NCBI GenBank assembly: GCA_035550735.1
Contig: DASZOM010000002.1
Span: 1-51,766, forward strand
Origin: JANQRA01 sp035550735
GTDB taxonomy: Bacteria; Actinomycetota; Acidimicrobiia; Spongiisociales; ZC4RG35
Reading direction: 5' to 3'
Length of the DNA: 51,766 nucleotides
The first letter of the stretch is position 1. Each line of letters begins with the position of its first letter. The translations under genes and the position numbers were made by a program. Shown here piece after piece: positions 42,901 to 51,766 of this stretch. Under the pieces are notes generated by a model. That model saw nothing but the letters and a program-made list of their open reading frames with translations. It had not been told where the DNA came from and did not search any database.

Positions 42901-43320
42901 CACCTCGTCGACGAGAAGATCCACGCCCGGTCGACCGGCCCCTACAGCATGATCACCCAGCAGCCGCTGGGTGGTAAGGCCCAGTTCGGTGGTCAGCGAT
43001 TCGGCGAGATGGAGGTCTGGGCACTGGAGGCCTACGGCGCCGCCTACGCCCTCCAGGAGCTGTTGACCATCAAGTCCGACGATGTTCAGGGCCGGGTCAA
43101 GGTCTATGAGGCCATCGTCAAGGGCGACAACATCCCCGAGCCGGGCATCCCGGAGTCGTTCCGGGTGCTGGTCAAGGAGATGCAGAGCTTGGGGCTGAAC
43201 GTCGAGATGCTCTCCGCAGGTGAGGAAGTCGAGCTGCGCGAGCTTGAAGAGGAGAGCTACCGATCGGTGGAGACCCTGGGCATCGATCTCAGCCGCCCCG
43301 AGCGCCCCGACATGGAATAG
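39949..43320 (+). CDS. rpoB: DNA-directed RNA polymerase beta subunit
   Basis: A 1123-aa catalytic subunit of RNA polymerase and the target of rifampicin. The TTG start follows AAGGAGG (39936-39942). Conserved regions include RSPGIYYD, the rifampicin region FFGTSQLSQFMDQPNPLAG followed by LTHRRRLNALGPGGL, PIETPEGPNIGL, KPWTKTATP and GGKAQFGGQRFGEMEVWAL. In the rifampicin pocket Asp399 and His409 (E. coli 516, 526) are normal, but the residue matching Ser531 is Asn414 and the one matching Ser522 is Ala405. rplJL is not upstream; a divergent vanW gene is. Confidence 0.98.
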   Translation: MASRVPERFSFGKIPEVLPLPNLLAVQHESFQWFLDEGLREIFEEISPIEDFTGSLALELTDHRFGEPQMSLEEAQERDANYAQPLFVTARFMNRGTGEIKEQQVFLGDFPIMTDKGVFVINGTERVIVSQLVRSPGIYYDVAKDKTSDKLIYSGKIIPGRGAWLEFDTDKKDTIGVRVDRKRRQYITAFLKALGIAETDEEILDLFDGAESIRNTIERDTNADKEEALLDLYRKLRPGEPTTVESARGLIQTLFRNAKRYDLTRVGRYKVAQKFGEAAPTDYRAEGLQMLRDEDIVDAIKYLVALHAGESTMRTHLGNEVGISTDDIDHFGNRRIRTVGELVQNQVRVGLTRLERVVRERMTTQDPDAITPQSLINIRPVTAAIKEFFGTSQLSQFMDQPNPLAGLTHRRRLNALGPGGLSRERAGFEVRDVHPSHYGRMCPIETPEGPNIGLMGSLACYARVNDFGFIETPYRKVASGVVSEAVDYLTATEEERFVIAQANAPLNADGSFRNKRVLCRVAGGEVEYVEAKSVDYMDVSPKQIVSVSTSLIPFLEHDDANRALMGSNMQRQAVPLLTAESPLVGTGVEGRAAQDSGDMIVSPVEGEVVEVTGDEIVVKEKGTNKRHNFPLDKFKRSNQGTCMNQKPVVAEGDKVKVGDVLADGPSTEQGELALGRNLLVAFMPWQGHNFEDAIIISERLVKDDVLTSIHIEEHEIDARDTKLGAEEITRDIPNVPEEVLANLDDEGIIRVGAEVGPGDYLVGKVTPKGETELTPEERLLRAIFGEKAREVRDTSLKVPHGENGKVIAVKVFKREDGFDLSPGVNELVRIYVATQRKISEGDKLAGRHGNKGVISKVLPEEEMPFLADGTPVDIILSPLGVPSRMNLGQVLETHLGWAAAQGWEPFSGESPASVGAKPWTKTATPVFDGAREDEIMQVIAGAHPNRDGERLVGEDGKAILYDGRTGEPFDTPVTVGYIYMLKLVHLVDEKIHARSTGPYSMITQQPLGGKAQFGGQRFGEMEVWALEAYGAAYALQELLTIKSDDVQGRVKVYEAIVKGDNIPEPGIPESFRVLVKEMQSLGLNVEMLSAGEEVELRELEEESYRSVETLGIDLSRPERPDME

Positions 43321-43554
43321 GCAGTTGTTGTTGGTGACACAGCGAGTGGAGCCCCGGCGGACCGGCGTCTGTTCGGCCGTCGGATCCACCGCAGACGGAA
43401 TGAGTGCAAGTGACCGTGACGGAGCGGCAGCTTCGGCGGACCGGCGTCTGTTTGGCCGTCGGATCCACTGTGAGTCGCATGAGTGCACGTGATCCCCAAA
43501 AGGAGATGAGGGCGGACGAGGGGAGACTCTCGGCCAAAGTCCGCCGATAACAAC
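43321..43554. other. 234-bp rpoB-rpoC intergenic region
   Basis: An unusually long gap for this gene pair. It holds the tandem repeat at 43355-43491, the AAAAGGAG at 43498-43505 far from the start, and a hairpin GGCGGAC / GTCCGCC (43511-43517, 43539-43545) ending 9 nt before the rpoC ATG. No reading frame is supported. Confidence 0.6.
43355..43491 (+). repeat. Tandem direct repeat, period 79 bp, in the rpoB-rpoC gap
   Basis: Two units. The first 35 nt of each (43355-43389 and 43434-43468) agree at 34 positions and share GACCGGCGTCTGTT and GGCCGTCGGATCCAC. A second conserved block ATGAGTGCA follows at the same 79-bp offset (43400 and 43479), with a divergent 10 nt between. The sharp conserved-variable-conserved pattern suggests functional blocks. 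No similar copy was noticed elsewhere in the window. Confidence 0.8.
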
Positions 43555-47481
<3,927 letters not shown>

Positions 47482-47484
47482 CCG

Positions 47485-47523
47485 ACGTGCAACGAACGTC
47501 GTAGAGCGACGTTCGTTGCACGT
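47485..47523 (+). terminator. Perfect 16-bp hairpin after rpoC
   Basis: Stem ACGTGCAACGAACGTC (47485-47500) pairs perfectly with 47508-47523 around a 7-nt loop GTAGAGC. It begins four nt after the rpoC stop. There is no T-run; it is followed at once by a second hairpin. Likely an actinobacterial terminator or mRNA 3'-end protector. Confidence 0.7.
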
Positions 47524-47529
47524 AGGAGC

Positions 47530-47561
47530 GGAGAAGGGTCGCCGCGAGGCGGCCCTTCTCC
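47530..47561 (+). terminator. Second hairpin after rpoC
   Basis: A 14-bp stem with one T-G wobble (47530-47543 with 47548-47561) and the 4-nt loop GCGA, a GNRA tetraloop. Together with the first hairpin it makes a tandem terminator-like array. A new promoter follows directly. Confidence 0.75.
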
Positions 47562-47564
47562 ACA

Positions 47565-47593
47565 TTGACATGGTGTTTTCCGCCTCTTAGCTT
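47565..47593 (+). promoter_or_regulatory. Promoter upstream of the Ser/Thr-rich membrane protein
   Basis: A consensus TTGACA (47565-47570), 17-bp spacer, TAGCTT (47588-47593). It lies just after the double hairpin, so it restarts transcription for the next gene. Confidence 0.6.
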
Positions 47594-47634
47594 TCCGGTA
47601 CACCGGTGGGCGGCCGGGACGGAAAGGTGGCTGG

Positions 47635-48279
47635 TTGCCGCTGCCGAACCGAAAGGACCGGCTCGACCCTGACGATTTGGCGCGTCAAGTGGCGCGTCGT
47701 CTCGCCGACACGGGTGTGCCCCGGAAGAAGCGATCCCTGCGTGACAGCGTGCTGCTGGGCAGGCTCGTCTCCGGATTGGCGCTGGTAGCGATCGCCTCCG
47801 CCCTGGTGCTGGTGGCGATGATCGGGCTCAACTGGGTCGCCGACGAGTCCGGCGCCGACACCGCCACCACTCCATCGTTTCTCGGCCCCGATCAAACGGG
47901 CCAGGAAGGAGTTGTGGCCACCACCGGTCCGGCCGCGGACCCGGTGCCGGGGTTGTTCTCCTCCACGACCACTCTCGGCCCTCCCTTCCTCCCCACTCCT
48001 CCCTCGACCGGCGGGGGGTTTCCGAGTCTGCCCCCACCGACCACCACGAGCTCGATGGCCACCACCACTCCCACCACCGGGGGCACCCCCACGACGGCGA
48101 CCTCGATCCCCACCACATCCTCTTCGTCGTCCTCGACGTCGTCCACCTCCACGAGCACGAGCACCTCGAGCACGTCCACCACCACGTCGTCGACCACCAC
48201 GACGACCCAGCCGACGACCACGACGACAGAGCCGCCCACCACGACGACCCAGCCGCCGACCACCACCACGATCCCCTGA
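47635..48279 (+). CDS. Membrane protein with long Ser/Thr/Pro-rich outer tail
   Basis: A 214-aa protein. A basic, charged N-terminus (1-45) is followed by one helix (about 48-67, LALVAIASALVLVAMIGL) and then an extended outer segment of almost only Thr, Ser and Pro (about 95-214). The tail is low complexity and could span the cell wall or be glycosylated, as in other actinobacterial mucin-like proteins; this is inference. The TTG start is preceded by AAAGGTGG at good distance. It lies between rpoC and rpsL, which is not a standard position for any known gene. Confidence 0.65.
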   Translation: MPLPNRKDRLDPDDLARQVARRLADTGVPRKKRSLRDSVLLGRLVSGLALVAIASALVLVAMIGLNWVADESGADTATTPSFLGPDQTGQEGVVATTGPAADPVPGLFSSTTTLGPPFLPTPPSTGGGFPSLPPPTTTSSMATTTPTTGGTPTTATSIPTTSSSSSSTSSTSTSTSTSSTSTTTSSTTTTTQPTTTTTEPPTTTTQPPTTTTIP

Positions 48280-48513
48280 AATCCCGTGGCGGATAGACGA
48301 CACCCGCTGGTAAGCTGGTCCCATCGGCCGGCTGGTCTGGCCGATTTGGTACGCGCGGAGGCGGATACGTAGAATCCTCCTCCGGTTCCCGGCCTCATCA
48401 TGCGTGAGCACGTCCGGGAACAGCCGGAGCAATTTCTGCCCGGCACGCAACGTTCACAAGCAGGGACGGCGCTGCGACTGTGTCCCACGCCGTTTTCTCG
48501 CAAGAGGAGCACG
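48280..48513. other. 234-bp region upstream of rpsL
   Basis: It holds a 7-bp hairpin ATCGGCC / GGCCGAT (48323-48345), the rpsL promoter, and a leader of about 130 nt. An 11-mer ACGTTCACAAG at 48450-48460 also occurs upstream of fusA (49445-49455). Confidence 0.5.
48346..48375 (+). promoter_or_regulatory. Promoter of the rpsL-rpsG operon
   Basis: TTGGTA (48346-48351), 18-bp spacer, TAGAAT (48370-48375). The leader to the rpsL ATG would be about 130 nt long. Confidence 0.6.
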
Positions 48514-48885
48514 ATGCCGACGATGGAGCAACTTGTCCGCGAGGGCAGGAAGCCGAAGAGGAAGAAGGTGAAGACCGCCGGTCTCGCCGGTGCGCCGCAG
48601 CGCCGCGGCGTGTGCACTCGCGTCTACACCGTGACTCCGAAGAAGCCGAACTCGGCGCTTCGCAAGGTGTGCCGTGTCCGTCTCTCCTCAGGTGTCGAAG
48701 TCACCGCCTACATCCCCGGGGAGGGTCACAACCTCCAGGAGCACAGCATGGTCCTGGTACGTGGCGGTCGTGTTCGCGACCTTCCGGGTGTCCGTTACAA
48801 GGTCATCCGGGGAGCTCTCGACGCGGCCGGCGTGAACGATCGCAAGCAGGCCCGCAGCCGATACGGCTCCAAGAAGGAATCCTGA
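48514..48885 (+). CDS. rpsL: Ribosomal protein uS12
   Basis: A 123-aa protein of the small-subunit decoding centre, target of streptomycin. VTPKKPNSALRKV (Lys43) and GEGHNLQEHS are conserved. At the position of the second streptomycin-determining lysine (GGRVKDLPG in E. coli and M. tuberculosis) this protein has Arg88 (GGRVRDLPG; codon CGC at 48775-48777). Lys88-to-Arg is a known streptomycin-resistance change elsewhere. AAGAGGAG precedes the ATG. Its stop shares a base with rpsG (TGATG). Confidence 0.98.
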   Translation: MPTMEQLVREGRKPKRKKVKTAGLAGAPQRRGVCTRVYTVTPKKPNSALRKVCRVRLSSGVEVTAYIPGEGHNLQEHSMVLVRGGRVRDLPGVRYKVIRGALDAAGVNDRKQARSRYGSKKES

Positions 48886-49352
48886 TGCGACGCGCCCCCG
48901 CCCAGAAGAAGACCGTCGAGCCGGACCCGGTATTCCGCAGCATCCAGGTCAGCCAGGTCATCAACAAGGTCCTCCTAAAGGGGAAGAAGGACCTGGCGAG
49001 GGCCATCGTCTACGACGCATTGGAGACCATCGAGCAGCGGACCAGCCAGGATCCGACGGTGGTCCTGAGACGGGCCTTGGACAACATCCGGCCCTCCGTG
49101 GAGGTCCGCTCCCGCCGGGTCGGGGGCAGCTCCTATCAGGTTCCCGTGGAGGTCACCCCCCGGCGGCAGAGCTCACTGGCCATACGTTGGCTGGTCAATT
49201 ACGCCCGTCAGCGTCGTGAGCCGAGCATGTCGCTCCGGCTCGCCAACGAGATCCTCGATGCGTCCAACAACACCGGAGCCGCGGTGAAGAGGAAGGAAGA
49301 CGTCCACAAGATGGCGGAGTCCAACAAGGCCTTCGCCCACTACCGCTGGTAG
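48885..49352 (+). CDS. rpsG: Ribosomal protein uS7
   Basis: A 155-aa head protein of the 30S subunit that nucleates assembly at the 3' major domain of 16S rRNA. RRAPAQKKTVEPDPVF, the KVLLKGKKDLARAIVYDAL region, and VGGSSYQVPVEV are conserved, and length is standard. It is coupled to rpsL by a TGATG overlap. The S7-binding intercistronic site that E. coli uses between rpsL and rpsG cannot exist here in the same form, because there is no gap. Confidence 0.97.
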   Translation: MRRAPAQKKTVEPDPVFRSIQVSQVINKVLLKGKKDLARAIVYDALETIEQRTSQDPTVVLRRALDNIRPSVEVRSRRVGGSSYQVPVEVTPRRQSSLAIRWLVNYARQRREPSMSLRLANEILDASNNTGAAVKRKEDVHKMAESNKAFAHYRW

Positions 49353-49484
49353 CCGACCCGCGACCAGAGGCGACTGACAACAGATCACCCGAACGTTCCA
49401 GCAGGCGGGCTCGAAATCCAGAGGCCCGAACCCCTGGACGAGGGACGTTCACAAGTTCATATCGACCGGAGTAGTCAGAAGAGA

Positions 49485-51596
49485 ATGAGCAACGACAACG
49501 CGCTGCATCACCTTCGAGAGGTGCCGCTGAGCCGTACCCGAAACATCGGGATCATGGCTCATATCGACGCGGGCAAGACGACGTTGACCGAGCGCATCCT
49601 CTACTACACCGGCCGCAACTACAAGATCGGCGAGGTCCACGAGGGCGCCGCCACGATGGACTGGATGACCCAGGAGCAGGAGCGGGGCATCACCATCACC
49701 TCCGCTGCCACCACCTGTATCTGGCACGAGCACGTCATCAACATCATCGACACCCCGGGTCACGTCGACTTCACGGTCGAGGTGGAGCGCTCCCTCCGGG
49801 TCCTCGATGGTGCCGTCGCCGTCTTCGACGGTGTCGCCGGGGTCGAGCCCCAGTCGGAGACCGTGTGGCGGCAGGCCGACCGCTATCACGTCCCCCGCAT
49901 CTGTTTCATCAACAAGCTCGACCGCACCGGGGCCGACTTCTACTTCGACGTGGACTCGATCGTGGAGCGGCTCGGGGCAACGCCACTGGTCATGCAGCTC
50001 CCCATCGGCAAGGAAGCCGACTTCAGCGGGGTCGTCGACCTCGTTGAGATGAAAGCCCATGTGTGGAGGGGCGACGACGGCAAGTACTGGGAGACGGTCG
50101 AGGTGCCGGCAGATCTCGCCGACAGCGCCGCCAAGTACCGGGAGAAGCTGCTCGAGGCCGTGGCCGAGACCTCGGAGGATCTCCTCGAGTCCTATCTGGA
50201 GAACGGTGACCTCACCGCCAAGGAGATCCACTCCGGTGTCCGCATCGGCACCCTTGCCGGCCAGTTCACGCCGGTGTTCTGTGGGTCCGCCTTCAAGAAC
50301 AAGGGTGTCCAGCTCCTCCTCGACGCCATCGTCAGCTATCTCCCCAGCCCCGATGACATCCCGGTGACCCAGGGCTTCAAGCCCGGTGACGAGGAGGTGA
50401 TGCTGACGAGGAGCAACAACGACTCCGACCCGTTCACCGCGCTCGCCTTCAAGATCATGAGCGACCCTCACGTCGGCAAGCTCACCTATTTCCGGGTGTA
50501 CTCGGGGCATCTCGCCAAGGGCGACACGGTCCTCAACACCACCACGGGCCAGAAGGAGCGGATCGGCCGCATCCTCCGCATGCACGCCAACCACCGCGAG
50601 GACGTCGACGACGTCTTCGCCGGCGACATCGTTGCCGGCATCGGCTTCAAGAACACCACCACGGGCGACACGCTCTGCGCCCCCAACGCTCCGATCCAGC
50701 TGGAGTCGATGGAGTTCCCCGCCCCGGTCATCTCGGTCGCCATCGAGCCCAAGACGAAGTCGGACGAGGAGAAGCTCTCCGCGTCACTGCATCGGCTCGC
50801 CGAAGAGGACCCCACCTTCCTGGTCCGTGGCGACGAGGAGACGGGGCAGACCATCATCTCCGGGATGGGCGAGCTCCACCTGGAGATCCTGGTGGATCGT
50901 CTGCTCCGCGAGTTCAAGGTCGACGCCTCCGTGGGACGGCCCCAGGTCGCCTATCGGGAGACCATCCGCAAGGGCGTGGAGAAGGTCCAGTACAAGCATG
51001 TCAAGCAGACCGGTGGCAAGGGCCAGTACGCCGACGTGGTGATCAACCTCGAGCCCACCGGGCCCGGCGGCGGTTACGAGTTCGTCGACCAGATCAAGGG
51101 CGGCGCGGTGCCCCGTGAGTACATCCCATCCGTGGATGCCGGCATCGAGGAGGCCCTCGACCAGGGGATCCTCGCCGGCTACCCGCTGGTCGACGTGCGC
51201 GCCATCCTCGTCGACGGCTCGTCGCACGACGTCGACTCCTCCGAGATGGCCTTCAAGATCGCTGGGTCGATGGCCTTGCAGGAAGCGGCTCGCAAGGCGG
51301 GGGTCAAGCTGCTCGAGCCGGTGATGGACGTAGAGGTGACCACACCCGAGGAGTACATGGGTGACGTCATCGGAGACCTCAACTCCCGGCGGGGCAAGGT
51401 GGAAGGGATGAGACAGCGGGGCAACAGCCAGGTGATCCGGGCGCTGGTCCCCATGTCCGAGATGTTCGGGTACGCCACCGACCTCCGATCCAAGACACAG
51501 GGCCGAGCCACCTATTCGATGCAATTCAACTCATATCAGGACGTGCCCGACTCGATCGCCGACGACATCGTGGTGAATCGTCGTGATGGTGCGTGA
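49485..51596 (+). CDS. fusA: Elongation factor G
   Basis: A 703-aa translational GTPase for translocation and ribosome recycling. The G1 motif is AHIDAGKTT, G2 includes RGITITSAAT, G3 is DTPGHVDFT and G4 is NKLDRTGADF. Domains II to V follow with normal length. Codons are strongly C-ending like its neighbours. The ribosome-binding site is modest (GAAGAGA just before the ATG). A 132-nt gap separates it from rpsG. Confidence 0.98.
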   Translation: MSNDNALHHLREVPLSRTRNIGIMAHIDAGKTTLTERILYYTGRNYKIGEVHEGAATMDWMTQEQERGITITSAATTCIWHEHVINIIDTPGHVDFTVEVERSLRVLDGAVAVFDGVAGVEPQSETVWRQADRYHVPRICFINKLDRTGADFYFDVDSIVERLGATPLVMQLPIGKEADFSGVVDLVEMKAHVWRGDDGKYWETVEVPADLADSAAKYREKLLEAVAETSEDLLESYLENGDLTAKEIHSGVRIGTLAGQFTPVFCGSAFKNKGVQLLLDAIVSYLPSPDDIPVTQGFKPGDEEVMLTRSNNDSDPFTALAFKIMSDPHVGKLTYFRVYSGHLAKGDTVLNTTTGQKERIGRILRMHANHREDVDDVFAGDIVAGIGFKNTTTGDTLCAPNAPIQLESMEFPAPVISVAIEPKTKSDEEKLSASLHRLAEEDPTFLVRGDEETGQTIISGMGELHLEILVDRLLREFKVDASVGRPQVAYRETIRKGVEKVQYKHVKQTGGKGQYADVVINLEPTGPGGGYEFVDQIKGGAVPREYIPSVDAGIEEALDQGILAGYPLVDVRAILVDGSSHDVDSSEMAFKIAGSMALQEAARKAGVKLLEPVMDVEVTTPEEYMGDVIGDLNSRRGKVEGMRQRGNSQVIRALVPMSEMFGYATDLRSKTQGRATYSMQFNSYQDVPDSIADDIVVNRRDGA

Positions 51597-51625
51597 CCCT
51601 CGGAAGAGACTAGGAGAAGCAGTCA

Positions 51626-51766
51626 ATGGCCAAGCGGAAGTTTGAGCGGACGAAGCCTCATGTGAATGTGGGGACGATGGGTCATATTGATCATGGGAAG
51701 ACGACGTTGACGGCTGCGATCACGAAGGTGTTGTCGGAGCGTGTGGGTGGGGATAACGCGTTTATG
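51626..51766 (+). CDS. tuf: Elongation factor Tu, 5' part only
   Basis: The first 47 codons, cut by the window end: AKRKFERTKPHVNVGTMGHI then DHGKTTLTAAI, the canonical N-terminus and G1 motif. TAGGAGAAGC precedes the ATG and the gap from fusA is 29 nt. Codon choice is unlike the rest of the window: only 3 of 47 codons end in C, 14 end in T and 30 in G, while the first 47 codons of fusA have 24 ending in C. Confidence 0.97.
   Translation, partial: MAKRKFERTKPHVNVGTMGHIDHGKTTLTAAITKVLSERVGGDNAFM

Noticed and set aside
48000..48279. The ACC/ACG-rich stretch as a minisatellite or CRISPR-like array
   Set aside because: There is no regular repeat-spacer period. It is the Thr/Ser/Pro codon tract of the membrane protein gene.

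Overview
The window is 51.8 kb of GC-rich, densely packed bacterial DNA. It reads as an actinobacterium: it has a WhiB-type iron-sulfur regulator, the mismatch endonuclease NucS in place of MutSL, two F420-type luciferase-like oxidoreductases and an actinobacterial-style lipoprotein cytochrome oxidase. I infer an uncultivated Acidimicrobiia-like lineage, but the class assignment is inference only. Genes often overlap by ATGA, GTGA, TTGA or TGATG, and GTG/TTG starts are common. At least thirteen genes have a TANNNT hexamer 6 to 9 nt before the start codon, which implies short-leader or leaderless transcripts.

Layout. 1-7300: a penicillin-acylase-family hydrolase on the minus strand, then a plus-strand set tied to respiratory-oxidase maturation (cupredoxin-like lipoprotein, polytopic membrane protein, heme O synthase CtaB, thioredoxin-fold lipoprotein, CDF-like membrane protein) and a LON-domain protein. 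7383-11435: ctaCDEF, a cytochrome oxidase whose subunit II carries a fused cytochrome c domain (caa3 type). 11640-13681: an aminotransferase coupled to a short SerA, probably serine synthesis. 13678-18411 (minus): LLM oxidoreductase, 3-methyladenine glycosylase, YbdK-type ligase, second LLM oxidoreductase and a seven-helix membrane protein. 18474-25697: a membrane-anchored sulfite-oxidase-like molybdoenzyme, a coupled rhodanese/unknown operon, a 5'-3' exonuclease, and an fba-nhaA-zinc-ribbon operon. 25789-32342: YbaN-like protein, MFS, nucS, trmL, M20 peptidase, M50 protease, acyl-CoA dehydrogenase, whiB. 32362-34689 (minus): a three-gene RimK cassette. 34874-39628: small heat-shock protein, cupin, MFS, phosphotransferase and a VanW protein. 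39949 to the end: the core expression cluster rpoB, rpoC, a Ser/Thr-rich membrane protein, rpsL, rpsG, fusA and the start of tuf.

The most interesting signals are not ordinary genes: (1) a family of intergenic elements built on an AACCC-N-GGGTT palindrome, usually next to a hairpin; (2) the 320-bp VanW/rpoB divergent region, with seven GTAC in 66 bp, a perfect GGACATGTT-N12-AACATGTCC dyad over a second promoter, and a long leader; (3) a 79-bp-period tandem repeat between rpoB and rpoC; (4) Asn at the Ser531 position of RpoB and Arg at position 88 of RpsL, both substitutions tied to rifampicin and streptomycin resistance elsewhere; (5) a tuf start whose codon choice differs sharply from its neighbours. 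No tRNA, rRNA, CRISPR array, insertion sequence or prophage was seen.
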